Origin: Gerris lacustris
Taxonomy: Eukaryota > Arthropoda > Insecta > Hemiptera > Gerridae
NCBI GenBank assembly: GCA_951217055.1
Contig: OX578282.1
Span: 56,613,311 to 56,677,310 of the forward strand
DNA length: 64,000 nt
Direction of reading: 5' to 3'
Shown here: positions 26,668-38,216 of the stretch, in pieces
Position numbering within the stretch: position 1 is the first letter of the stretch
Layout: each line of letters starts with the position of its first letter
Program-made: the position numbers and the translations under genes
The notes under the pieces: model-generated
Told to the model about the DNA's origin: nothing
The model's database searches: none
The model's input: the letters and a program-made list of their open reading frames with translations, nothing else

Positions 26668-28752
26668 GAGTTAATCGAAAAATTATGAATCATGGCCTTA
26701 AAACAGTATTTATCTTATTTCCAGCAATTGAAAATCAAAAAAACTACAATTCGATTATTATAGGTTTAGATTTCACTAATCCAAAAACAATAGAACCCAA
26801 CAGCAAGGTCTTCGTGAGGTTTTCGTCTTAATTCATTTACAAAACAAAAACATCCTTCAATTACTACTATACATCAGTGGAAACCGTTGAGAAAAACGCA
26901 AGAAAACAAGGCAATATTAAAACATAATTATCCTCGATCGAAGGTTACACGAATAAATTAAGTAGGAAGAGGATACTTATTTGCACTTGCATCAGGGCTT
27001 ACGTAATATCCAATCGATGCTTTCATGCACGATCCAATAATTCAGAAAGATGAGTCTTCGGTTAAAATTCAATTGAAGGAATTCGATAAATCATTCTCAA
27101 ATCTTCTATAATAACAATAAAAGAAAGAAAATAAATATAAAGGTAAGAGTTAATAGAAAATTAGAAGAACCTATGCAATTGTGAGCTACTAAAAACATTT
27201 GAAAATTCTCACACCTCCGTTGATTGTTAAACTTGAATAAGAGTTTGATTTAAACTTGACTTCCATCTCATAAATAATAATAAACTGAAGAAGGCGTTAT
27301 CCACTCTGAAAGTTATTAAGAGGTTAAATATAGTCCTTAAACAATAATTTAATTTACAATTACCAAACAACAAACTTTGACTTAGAAAAAGTTAATCATT
27401 TTTATATGAGATACATATTTAACAAAGGCGATAACAAATTATTATTATTATTATTTTTTTCTTAACCGTGCAAGAGAATGGACTTCGAAATAAAAATGTT
27501 ATAACACGTGTTTTCGCTCCATTTGTATTATGTTAAAGGACAAGAAATTTCGACACTTCTTTCTTATTTCGAGCTTTGACATTTTCGAAGATCGAGGTCT
27601 TTGGAAGGGAGTTGGCCGGGCTGTTGCGGTCTTTACAAGTTCCCTCGCGCCCGATCTAAACTCGGGCCTAGCCCCCATTCACTTCACATAATGTGAAAGG
27701 CCTGGTTTTAAAAAAAAATAAAAAATAAAAAAAGTTCTGGTTCCAACCATATTTAAAAAAAAAAAAAAAAAACCCTCACTTAGGATTTCAAAGTCAAAAT
27801 CATTTATGGTCAAACTTCGTATCTCTCAATTTTTTTTTTTTTTTTAATATATATATAATAAATAAAATCTTCAGTGGTCAATCATAATAATACAAGTTAA
27901 CCTTTCAACAAAATCATTAATTTCTCCATCAAGATGGCATTAATTAAAATCAAATAAAAAAAACTTGTTAGAAACAAACAAAGTCAAAAATTGTTATGAA
28001 ATATTCGTCAAAAAATAAATAAATAAAACCTTGAAAAATAAATAACTTGGTACCTTATAGGGCAAAACTTAACGAGAGATTAAGAACTAAGGTGTACACT
28101 ACATAAAGTATTTATTCAGAAAATAGTTATATTTTATTATATGTATGTAATACTATAATCTATCTTACATCTACTTATAACTAGTCTTATTACAGATTTT
28201 AAATGCTCTTAAATAGATTTTATATTATATTTCCTGCTTTTAAGTATTATTAAAAAAAAAAAAAGTTAATAAACTTTAACAGCTAAGGGCCCAACTAGAG
28301 CAATAAGAAAAGAGAACAATTTTTTCCTGAAAAAACACCTTGCTCTACACGAACGCGGCCTTACATAAAGCACCTGCCGGTTTTGGCCATTTTTAATTGG
28401 CTCCTTCATACACATTCATTCAGTCTACTAATTCTACACTAATAATTATAAAACGATGTATTTTTAAAATATATTCTCTTCTAATTTCTAATTAAAGTTT
28501 TATCAATTTACTAGCCTATTGAAGTGGTTAAAACCAGCTTGATTCTAAGCGAGATTTTTGTGGGAACTTATAAAACGTATTATTGACAAATCATAATATC
28601 TCAGTATTGGCAAGTCTCATGGGAGATCATCTTTCCCAAGAGGTTTTTAAAACAAGTTACAAAATAATACTTAAGTATAAAGTTTTAATTATTAGGCTAC
28701 TAATAAGTCTAATGCTTTAGTTCCTCATTATCATGAGCAAACAGTGATCTTT
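26668..28752. other. DNA without recognised gene
   Basis: Mostly AT-rich. A CpG-containing GC-richer patch at about 27580-27700 holds no supported exon. A homopolymer A run follows at 27752-27772. Confidence 0.45.
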
Positions 28753-28755
28753 TTA

Positions 28756-30096
28756 AGCCGGGTTTACACGGTCAAAGTATACTTGGACCAAGTCAGCTTT
28801 GACGCTACTTGGATCGTGTAAACAGGGTATCAAAGTCAACTTGGACATTCAAGTTGACTTGGACCAAGTCAGCTTTGACTCTACTTTGACGCTACTTGGA
28901 TCGTGTAAACAGGGTATCAAAGTCAACTTGGACATTCAAGTTGAGTTGGACGGGCCCCAACTTTGTTTGATCAAAGTAGACTTTGATAAAAACAAAAATG
29001 GCGCCCACCTTACAAATTATGAGAACGAGCTGTCAAAAAGATGCGTGAGGTTATGCTGGGTTTTGTTTACAAAAAGGTTATTGTATCACCACTGTTTTTA
29101 AAATTCAATAAGTGCAATTTAACTGGAAAGTTCTAGAGGGGAAACAATCTATCTTAACCTCTACGTTATATCAAAGTTCCACTAATTGGACCAAGTATAC
29201 TTGGATCGTGTAAACTGTAAACCATACTTCAAAGTTCCACTAAGACTTGGACCAAGTGGATTTGATCAAAGTTACTTGGACCAAATATACTTGGATCGTG
29301 TAAACTGTAAACCATACTTCAAAGTTCCACTAAGACTTGGACCAAGTAAATTTGATCAAAGTTACTTGGACCAAATATAAACATTAGGATTATACTAGTG
29401 TAAAACTTTATAATAGCTTACCAGAGAGGTTAAAGAGTATTAGAGACCAAAACAAGTTTTCCGATGAGTGTTACGCCATTTTGGTCAATAAGCCGGTTTA
29501 TAGATTAGTGAGGTTTATTCTAAAAATTATTTTAATATTTGATTGTTATATTTGTTAAATTGTTATTTTAATATTTGATATATTGTTATTTTAATATTGG
29601 ATCGTTTTAATATTTGATTGTTATACTAGTATTTAATTTTTAGTTTAATATTTTTTGGTTTTTAATTTTTAATCCTCTCTGTGAAAATAGTTTGTTGAAT
29701 TTGTTTTGAAAAGTAACTGTATTTATGTTCTGTCTGTCTAAATTATTTTATGATGTAATGATTTAATTATTTTAAAGAAAATTTGCTAAAATAAAATGTA
29801 TTGATTGGGAAAAATGACGAATTGCAATCGTATAAGCTAAATTGTACTTAAAGCAACAATAAAGAATTTATTTATTTATTTATTTATTTATACTTGGATC
29901 GTGTAAACTGTAAACCATACTTCATAGTTCCACTAAGACTTGGACCAATAAGGATTTGATCAAAGTTACTTGGACCAAATATACTTGAATCGTGTAAACT
30001 GTAAACCATACTTCAAAGTTCCACTAACACTTGGACCAAGTGGATTTGATTAAAGTTACTAGGACCAAGTATACTTCGATCCTATGAACCCGGGGC
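28756..30096. mobile_element. TTA-flanked inverted-terminal element, copy 1 (Harbinger-like?)
   Basis: The left end reads AGCCGGGTTTACAC and the right end, reverse-complemented, GCCCCGGGTTCA. TTA flanks both ends (28753-28755 and 30097-30099). It is related to 37766-38213. Inside are short tandem units: two of about 86 bp near the left, and four of about 90 bp in the right half rich in CTTGGACCAAGT-type palindromes. The last two 90-bp units are separated from the first two by the LINE fragment. A 3-bp TTA duplication fits PIF/Harbinger but does not prove it. The open frames here are repeat artefacts. Confidence 0.6.
29380..29888 (+). mobile_element. 5'-truncated LINE 3' end (CR1/Jockey-type)
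   Basis: This 509-bp insertion ends in AATAAAG and an (ATTT)n tail. TATA is duplicated at both edges (29376-29379, 29889-29892), splitting a 90-bp unit of the host element. A frame from 29397 to the stop at 29556-29558 encodes the far C-terminus of a reverse transcriptase ORF2. It has the KLYNSLPERLK motif, a KF about 10 residues later, and a final hydrophobic/aromatic stretch, typical of CR1 and Jockey clades. Only about 53 codons remain, so it cannot act on its own. Confidence 0.7.
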
Positions 30097-30099
30097 TTA

Positions 30100-30977
30100 A
30101 AGGCATAAGTAGAGTATTCTCACCAATTCCATAAATAAATAATAAAAATGGAGTTTAAGATTATAAGGTGGGTAGTTCACGTCCATGCTTTTTGCATAAA
30201 TAGATACGTGAACAATTATAAATGCATAATTTAACAGTCACTGATAAAAAAAAGAAAGAATAGTTAGGTAATAGTGAAATAGCTAAAACAATGGAGGAAT
30301 ATGTCATATTTGATGTGTGTAAATGAGAAATCAGAGTATATGACCACAAAAACGGCGACAAAGAGATTTTTCTTTTACTAAAAGATAAAAAGACAGCGTC
30401 AAGAGAGAGGGAAGGGGAGTTCGGACGTGATAATTATCACAATAAGAAACCAGAAATCCAGATATTGCTCCACAATTATAACTTATAAACAATGATGAGG
30501 GGCTGCGAGCTTCGGAAACAAAATAACAAGGGAAACATTTAATAAAAGTTGACAAGATAAGTAAGGTCTTGTGGCGTATAAGTAGTTTATAACCAATTAT
30601 GTCATTAAGGTGGGATTGAAATGATGTCATCGGAACAGTGTAACAAGACCGTCCTATTAATTATATACGACAGATAAAAAACTAGGCGAGGTTCAACCAC
30701 TTAACTCACTCTCTTTTAATTTAGTCTTAAGAAAAGTGAAACTCTTCAAATATAAAAAGAATCTAGAAGGTAAAGAAACATAATTTTCATCCACGTGTTG
30801 TAATCGATACTATATGTAAGAAAATCTTTACGACAATGTTCTATAATTTTAAATAAAATTCAGTAGTTTCAGTAGTTTTAAATAACGTGTAGGTTTATTT
30901 GTTGTCAAATTACAAAAGAACAGTTTAACAAAAACATACTAAAGAATTACTACAGTAGAATTGATTCTATAACATAG
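30100..30977. other. DNA without recognised gene
   Basis: No gene is supported. The minus-strand frame at 30331-30630 has no recognisable domain. Confidence 0.45.
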
Positions 30978-31060
30978 TTTATCTACGATTGATACGAAGT
31001 ATAAACATTATATCTTTGTTTAGATGCGTAGAAAGTGATTATTTACGTACTTGTATTCAT

Positions 31061-31072
31061 TGCGCATGCGCG
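31061..31072. promoter_or_regulatory. NRF-1-like palindromic site
   Basis: TGCGCATGCGCG matches the palindromic NRF-1 consensus, about 170 bp upstream of the ATG at 31244. It is kept in copy 2 (61746-61757). It is an inferred promoter site of the parent element; activity is unknown. Confidence 0.45.
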
Positions 31073-31243
31073 TCTCATAGTTCTGAACAATTCCTCTTCT
31101 TTACCACACTAGCGCGGTAAAGAAGAGGAATTCTTCAGCTTTACGCACGATTAGCAAGTTTGTTTACATTTAACAAAAATAATTTGCTTTTTTTTTTTTT
31201 TTTATTAAAGTAACGGTTTATATCGAGTTTTTAGTGAAAAACA

Positions 31244-31414
31244 ATGAGTGAATCAAGTGACTTTGACGAAAATGTGGAGAATAATACTCCTCCAGAAATA
31301 ATTAATTCGGCAATAAATACAACTCAAGAAAAGATGAGAGAGAGATACGAACTTACATACAGCAAGTTTATTTTTTTTCTGTATTTATTATTTAAATCTA
31401 ACAATCGTAGATAA
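31244..31414 (+). pseudogene. Truncated N-terminus of a tyrosine-recombinase-like (Crypton-like) gene
   Basis: ATG at 31244 begins an acidic N-terminus (SESSDFDENVENN), then a PPEI motif, then RERYELTYSKF. This order (acidic start, PPEI/PPEV, then K/R-x-YE-x-x-Y-x-x-F) is what I know from the SAM-like DNA-binding N-terminus of arthropod Crypton-type tyrosine recombinases. Homology stops after about 42 codons, where a T-rich stretch and the terminal repeat take over, and the stop lies inside the right inverted end. The catalytic domain is missing. Copy 2 keeps PPEII and KEKYELVYRKF in two frames. Family assignment is from memory of the pattern and is not certain. Confidence 0.5.
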
Positions 31415-31547
31415 AGTACGGTACGCAACTCGAGCGAAAAAGGCATTTTGCATTGCTCGTGTGGTTTTACTACCCTCGCTGTCGCTCGGGTGCAAACTCC
31501 ACACTCGCATGCAAAATGCTACTTTCCGCACTCGACGCGTAATGTAC
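31415..31547. repeat. Hairpin module beside the miniature element
   Basis: GTACGGTACGCAACTCGAG and the reverse complement of the right side (GTACATTACGCGTCGAG) pair over about 49 bp, both arms including GCATTTTGCAT. It is always joined to the recombinase-bearing module in this window (two of two copies). Confidence 0.75.
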
Positions 31548-31761
31548 TATTTTAATCTAAGGAGCGTAAGATTGGTTCTATATAACAATAATAGCCCTAA
31601 ATAAAATAATGTTGCTTAATAATTCATAGACATTCTCTGGAACTGCACTGCCACCTTTAGCGCATTGAGAATGATAAAATAGAAACCCAAAACAGTTATT
31701 GCATCTACATGAATGGCTATTCATTTACTAGGTAACCAAGTTTTAAATGAATAAATAAAAA

Positions 31762-32100
31762 AATAGTGTGGCACATAGCTTCCTCGCTTCTTATTTCGCA
31801 TACTTTGATAATTTTATGCTTTAAAAACTATTATTGTCAAATTTATTTAATTTTCCGTCCGGTTTCTGAATCTTAAAAAAAAATGATTTTGCTTCCGAGC
31901 TTACCGAAGGTAACGAAAACTATGTGATCGTTCTGAAGAGCGAAATTTTGTTATGTCTCCGATTTCAAACTTCCAAGACAGAAATCCATTTCAAACATCA
32001 GGGAACATCTTTGGTTCCGTGTCTGTCTGTTGGACACCTGTCACTCAATTTTTGCTCAATGTTTCTTTAGCATAATGTTCGTTCTTCAGAACGAACATTA
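31762..32100. repeat. Family A, copy 2 (rearranged)
   Basis: The AGTGTGGCACATAG end at 31764-31880 is followed directly at 31889 by the CTTCCGAGCTTACC end in the inverted sense relative to copies 1 and 3. The right edge is a perfect palindrome of 13-bp arms at 32073-32100 (TAATGTTCGTTCT and its complement). The copy is therefore broken or composite. Confidence 0.6.
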
Positions 32101-35060
32101 GACAAAAGAATTGAGACTTTTCTTTAATTTCTAAATGTCTGATCCTCTAAAATGTATTGTTAAGATATTTGATTTATAAAAAGTATTAAAATTTCACATT
32201 ATAACCTATATATTTATTGTAGATATAATTTTGTCTAAATAAGCGGCGGGTTTAGGTACTTGATTAGGAATGAAGAAAAACATTTGTACATTGTACATAG
32301 CTTTGAACCTCTGGTGTCTCAACTCCTACACTGATTCAATATTTCTCTTACGCATTTTGACTCGTTTTAGCTGCACTAAAATTACCACTTGTCAGTCTAA
32401 ATTTAAGTGGATATTTTTAATCTCAACAAATACACTTACAGTATTAAATTAAAGACTTGATAGTAAAAGGCCAATAGTAAGTTAAAATAACAAACAGTAT
32501 AAAAGTGTAATACCAATCAGTAATATATTTCAATTTAAATTTTAAACGAATAATTTAAAAAAAATTGCTTCTTAGGTAAAATTAATAAGATTTTTTCGTT
32601 AAGAATTAAAAAAAAGTAAACCCCATTCGGACCGTGAAATTAATACAACTTCAATGTTAATTACAAATGAACTAGAGGGTTCTTTTCTGAATTTCATTTA
32701 TTTTAAAAGAATGACAGTAAAAAAAAAGAAGATGAACGAATTAAAAAAAGAGAAGTGAAGGAATGAATTCCTAAATTAATCATTAATCCTTTTAGGTGAA
32801 AGTAATGAATATGGAAATAGCCGCAGAATCCAATTCAAATGTTCAAAGGAAGGCCAAAAGGTAGAAGAGGAGGGCGAGGGGTCTAAAAAGAGAATACCTA
32901 AAGAAAATTAATGAGCAGTTAAAACGAGGAAAGAAAATATAAACTTAATTAAAGATAACTCGGTTTAAAATAACAGGACAATTAATACTGTGACCAAAAT
33001 TAAGTACCCATACATTTAAATTAGGCCAATATATAGTCGAAACCACCGTAATTCTACAGAAGAATTATTTAGACTCGACTCGCGGTCTAAATATACTTAA
33101 ACATGTCCAAAATCATTGGCATTTTTCCGTTAACACCTTTCAAATATCAGAATTTTTTTCATGGTGTTTTAATGAGAATTATGGAAATTTGAAATTTTTT
33201 TGAACCCCTAGTATTAATAACTCGAATTACATCAACCTTTAGAGACTCGAGTGACATTTCTACAGGTAAGTAAAGCAATATTCTATTAAGAGCAACTAAG
33301 TTGGTAATTTAGTCAAACCGAACATCCGTAGCTAATTCTTTTCAGTGTAATACTAATGATAGAATTTATTTTAAAAAAAATTCAAATCAGTTTTTTTTTC
33401 AATATATGTGCAGTTTGCTTTTAAAACCAGAGGTTAGTTTGTTCAAATATGTATTACTAAAGACCCAAAAAAACTGCAGTGACACTAAAACATTTGTTTT
33501 AACTAACTTGGATTATTTTTGGTAACTTAGCTATGAGAAAAAGTTTATGTGTCATTACAGTTATTTGTGACTCCTATAAAATTAAAAAAAAAAGCAACAA
33601 AAAAAGTCTGGTTTAAAAAGAGAACGACGCACCAGAATGTTATATAAATAGAATGGTTTACTCACACAGTTTTATTCGTTGATCATTTAGTGCAGGATAT
33701 TTAAACAAGAAAAAGTCACACATATATTACAATCAGTGCAATGGTAAAATGATTGATTGCTGTTAAGAAGAGGCAAAAAAAGTATATTTAAGATTGTAAC
33801 AAGCACTTTAAAAATGACCTGGCAGGTATATCATACACCCAAAATTAAGAAAAGAGGGTGATATCGTAAAAAAATCATAATTATTTCAAGTAAAATAAGG
33901 GGTCTTTTACTCCCTTTTCTTTTTAAAAAAAGTGCATGGGATGAGACCCTCTCATGTAGAATAGGAAGGTGTGAAACACACGATACCTCAAGGGTGGTAC
34001 AACTTTACAATTAGAACTTTAAAAAAATAAAAGAATGAGCGCGTGATGGTATTTTGAACCCAAAGGGGTCCACCCTTAAAAATCTACAGGGTAAAAAGAG
34101 GGCAAAACGGGTAAACAAACCACAGAGCACCCTATTTTTCCCCTTCCCTATTATTTTTAAAAGAAAGTATTGTTATACAATAAACGCTAGAGAAAAAAAA
34201 ATCTATATAAGCAAGCTCCACCCAAATTTTAAAAAACAAACCCCCTTCTCTCATGCATATCTATGTAATACTCTCTCGTGAAAAAGCCCTTTTGAAATAT
34301 AGAAGGGTTGAGCGAAAATGCAAGGTAGGTTTTTACCCATTATTATACACCTAAGGATGTCGGAAGGGAAGCAATTTTTACATAAATACTTAATAGGGTT
34401 CAACAGATGTTATTTGACAAGGCTTTAAATACCGTCAGGTATGACGGTACTGAACAGTTATCTACCGGTAACCGGAAATGTTTTTATCGCCCTATACAAT
34501 TACTTTTCAGTACCTCTCAATAAACTCAGGTACCTTTTTATAAAAGAAGTGTAAGAGACATGGGAAAAATACTTATTTAGACACATCTGCCCCGAATAGG
34601 ATGCGCTACTTTGTCAATTTTTTTCGCATTACAAAATTTTAATATTAAATTAATATGAATATTTTCAAGTTGATAACAAAAACTTCTTAGTTCTATCGCA
34701 AACAAACTATACTCATAAATTAATCTGCTTTCAGATTGGCATAGTATGTTTTAACTAGCAAAAACTAGCGAACTGGGAGCTATCCCGGCTCCTCCCCGAG
34801 GATCGCCCGATTGATCCCCATTAATAATCTCTTGAAAATCACACAGCCCGATTCCTCCCCAATACCTGGATTAACAAAAGTCCAATAAATACATTTTATG
34901 TTTATGTATTTTATTTATATTTATATAATTTTTCATTATGCTTGTATTGATTATGATCGAGCGAACTGAACCTGCGTCCACAGACAATATGAACTATGAA
35001 ACTATGAATATGAAAATGTTATATAAAGTGCACCAACAAGTGGTTTTGAGCTGCACTAAC
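32101..35060. other. AT-rich DNA without recognised gene
   Basis: No gene is supported. Frames at 32270-32452 and 34054-34281 have no domain. A TE-like, slightly GC-richer patch at 34780-34870 is not identified. Confidence 0.45.
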
Positions 35061-35061
35061 C

Positions 35062-35965
35062 GAGAACGCAAAATGGATTTTGAAATAACTCCACGACAAA
35101 CTCAAAATAGATATTGAAATAACTCCACGACGAACTCTAAATAGATATTGAATAACTCTACGTCGAACTCAAAATGGATATTGAAATAACACAAAATGGA
35201 TATTGAAATATCTACGAAGAACTCAAAATGGATAGAAATAACTCCACGACAAACTCAAAATAGATATTGAAATAACTCCACGACGAACTCAAAATAGATA
35301 TTGAATAACTCTACGAAGAACTCAAAATGGGTATCTATTTTGTCGTGGAGTTATTTCTATCCATTTTGAGTTCTTCGTAGATATATCAATATCCATTTTG
35401 AGTTCTTCGTAGATATTTCAATATCCATTTTGAGTTCGTCGTAGAATTATTTCAATATCCATTTTGTGTTATTTCAATATCCATTTTGAGTTCGACGTAG
35501 AGTTATTTCAATATCCATTTTGAGTTCGTCGTCGAGTTATTTCTATCCATTTTGAGTTATTTCAATATCCATTTTGAGTTCGTCCTAAAGTTATTCAATA
35601 TCTATTTTGAGTTATTCAATATCTATTTTGGAACTCAAAATAGATATTGAAATAACTCAAAATGGATAGAAATAACTCGACGACGAACTCAAAATAGATA
35701 TTGAAATAACTCTACGTCGAACTCAAAATGGATATTGAAATAATTCTACGACGAACTCAAAATGGATATTGAAATAATTCTACGACGAACTCAAAATGGA
35801 TATTGAAATATCTACGAAGAACTCAAAATGGATAGAAATAACTCGACGACGAACTCAAAATGGATATTGAAATAACTCAAAATGGATATTGAAATAATTC
35901 TACGACGAACTCAAAATGGATATTGAATAACTCCACGACGAACTCAAAATAGACATTGAATAACT
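35062..35965. repeat. 34-bp minisatellite with two strand switches
   Basis: The unit contains AACTCAAAATGGATATTGAA followed by ATAACTCCACGACG. Units run in the plus sense to about 35330, in the minus sense from 35331 to 35630, and in the plus sense again from 35631 to 35965. Several units are shortened. The order of unit variants on the two sides of 35630 is nearly mirror-symmetric. The block could fold into very long hairpins. No coding frame. Confidence 0.95.
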
Positions 35966-37132
35966 CGATCGATATTAGGTGCTTAACAAGTTGAATAGTC
36001 ATTAAGACAGGTGAAGAATGTTTACAATTTCAATAAAAGGAAGTTGGCTTACCCTGACTTAAGTTATCAGTAAATATTCGACTACAGTAACTTGCAAAAG
36101 AATTCCACCACGTTTACAAAAAAAAAAAAATAAATCAAAATTAAAAATCGTTTAATCAATGTCACATTTGTAGTAATGAGTTTTGTTACTTATTTTTCCT
36201 TGAGTATTGTTGTAGCAAGGACTCAATATTTTTATTTTTCTTATTGTAACATTAAGGAAGAGATCAAATAAAAAATGATAAATGTTTCTTTATTTTATAC
36301 ATATATATGACACTACTCTTTTTTTACCAAAGTCGATTAATTTTTATAAACATTAAGAATTCATTAATAAGAAAAAAATGTTTGTTTGAAAATAAACATT
36401 ATTTGATTTAAAATGATAATGATCAATACACATGAATTGTTAGAAGCAAGCGACAATAAGAAAAAAGAATGCTTAGGAATGCGAAAACTGCATTTGAATT
36501 TTAAATTAAGCAGACAAAATAATTCGAACATCTATAGTAATATTATACATAACATGTAAAACATCAATTTTATTTTACAAATACATATCTGTAACTTTTT
36601 GGAGGCAAACAACATATATTGTTAAGCTTGTTTTAAAAGATTTGATTATTCTTTTTTTGGTAAATGTTATTTTTAAAGACATAAAGCGCATGCGTATGTG
36701 TATAAAAGTACATCCATTTATATATTGCATACATTTTGAAAAAAATTAGATACAAGTAAAAGTGTCTCGTCGCCTAAAGTATAATAAATAAATATTATAT
36801 TAATAAATATCTAATAAAGAACTAACGCTTTTAATAAAGAACTTCATGTGTATGACACAAAGAGTGATGTTTATCTTAAGAAGGCAATGGATAGGTTTTA
36901 TAATTTAGACAGGTTACCCTGCGTCGCTTATGTGTTTCCTTAAAACCACTGACACCAACCATAAGGCTAACAACTATTTAAAACCAATAAAATTAGGGAG
37001 CTAATGAAAAAATAAGTATTTCGATTACACGACTATTAGCTAACGCAGAAAACAAATACTGCCTTCACATGACCGCGGTCAATGTGCAGTACCCGGCCAT
37101 ACGAGAGGAGAAACACGTTTACCAGCGTTTCC
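35966..37132. other. AT-rich DNA without recognised gene
   Basis: Nothing recognised before the hAT element. Confidence 0.5.
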
Positions 37133-37483
37133 CAACCCTATGGTGGCCTAATGGTCATCAGCCCGCCAAGTTAAGTTATGGAACTAAGCGCTTTACAAAA
37201 ACTAATACAATTTAAAGCAGACAAAAAAAATACAACAAAAAAATAAACAAATCAAGCAATGCCATTAACCGTATTAAGATGACCAGGGTACCCAGTTTTT
37301 TAAAAAAATAAATCAGCCTACAGTCCATCCTCCCAAATCCAATAATGCTTTTTGTAAAATTCAGGGTCTTGGGGCCATGTATGCAATATGCAATATACTA
37401 TATTCAAGGTAGGGTCGCGAAAATGTTAAGGAGAAATTTATAGGGTCGAGTGGGCGAGTCATCAAAAAGGTTGGGAAACGCTG
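37133..37483. mobile_element. Non-autonomous hAT element, 351 bp
   Basis: Perfect 15-bp terminal inverted repeats, CAGCGTTTCCCAACC, are present at both ends. The flanks CGTTTAC (37126-37132) and CGTTATAC (37484-37491) look like an 8-bp duplication that has lost one base on the left. The interior has the GGTCGCGAAAATGTTAAG and GGGTCGAGTGGGCGAG-type sequence usual in such elements. No transposase is present, so it would need one from elsewhere. Confidence 0.8.
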
Positions 37484-37762
37484 CGTTATACCATTTGATT
37501 TGAATCCTAGTTATTAAATAAAATCTATTTCCTGGACCTTTAATGACCAGCCCAAAAACAAAAATACTACTTTTGCTATTCCTATAAATAACATTATTGT
37601 ATACTTCAGAAGAAAATTGTTGCAGTACTGTAGAAAAAAAGTTATCTTAAATGTCTATAGAGTCATCAAATCGTTATTTTTTTCAACTATGATTACCAAA
37701 CTAACTTCTAAGATTAAGGGTCTAAGGATTAAATTTATGGTCTATGGGATAACAAACCATTC
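37484..37762. other. DNA without recognised gene
   Basis: A 68-codon plus-strand frame runs from 37617 into the next element and has no domain. Confidence 0.4.
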
Positions 37763-37765
37763 TTA

Positions 37766-38213
37766 TGCCTCGTTTACACGATCCAAGTATACTTGGACCA
37801 AGTCAGCTTGGATTCTACTTTGACGCTACTTGGATGGTGTAAACAGGGTATCAAAGTCAACTTGGACATCCAAGTTGAGTTGGATGGGCAAAAAATAGCA
37901 CCCATCTGACAAATTATGACAACGAGCAGTCAAAAAATGATAGATATGAGGTTGAGCTGGGTTTTATTAACCAGAAAGTGATATCACCACTGTTTTAAAA
38001 CTTAATAAGTACAATTCAACTGGAAAGTTCTTGAGGGAAAAACATTTCACAAAATCTATCTCGACCTCTACTTTATAGTGTATCAAAGTTCTAATACTTG
38101 GATCAAATATACTTTGATCGTGTAAACCTTACTTCAAAGTTCCACAAACAAGGACCAAGTGGATTTGATCAAAGCGACTTGGACCAGGAATACTTGGATG
38201 GTGTAAACCAGGC
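37766..38213. mobile_element. TTA-flanked inverted-terminal element, copy 2
   Basis: The left end is TGCCTCGTTTACACGATCC and the right end, reverse-complemented, GCCTGGTTTACACCATCC. TTA is present on both sides (37763-37765, 38214-38216). The interior matches the copy at 28756-30096, including GTGTAAACAGGGTATCAAAG, but it lacks most of the 90-bp tandem units and the LINE. About 448 bp long and without a coding gene. Confidence 0.7.
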
Positions 38214-38216
38214 TTA

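Larger units (their letters stand above)
30978..31547 (+). mobile_element. Miniature element with recombinase-gene start, copy 1
   Basis: The main module, 30978-31414, has perfect 14-bp inverted ends, TTTATCTACGATTG and CAATCGTAGATAAA. It is followed by a hairpin module at 31415-31547. The same composite occurs inverted at 61271-61840. In order it holds a GCGCATGCGC palindrome (31062-31071), a strong 16-bp-stem hairpin at 31089-31134, a poly-T stretch, an ATG frame at 31244, and the 3' end. The layout suggests an internal-deletion derivative keeping the promoter and N-terminal codons of a parent gene. Confidence 0.65.

Noticed and set aside
27580..27700. Possible first exon on the minus strand
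   Set aside because: Only 27 codons follow the ATG before a stop, and there is no promoter or splice evidence.
28799..29380. Frames of 100 and 64 codons with repeated LD-rich peptides
   Set aside because: They follow the tandem units of the TTA-flanked element and have no independent support.
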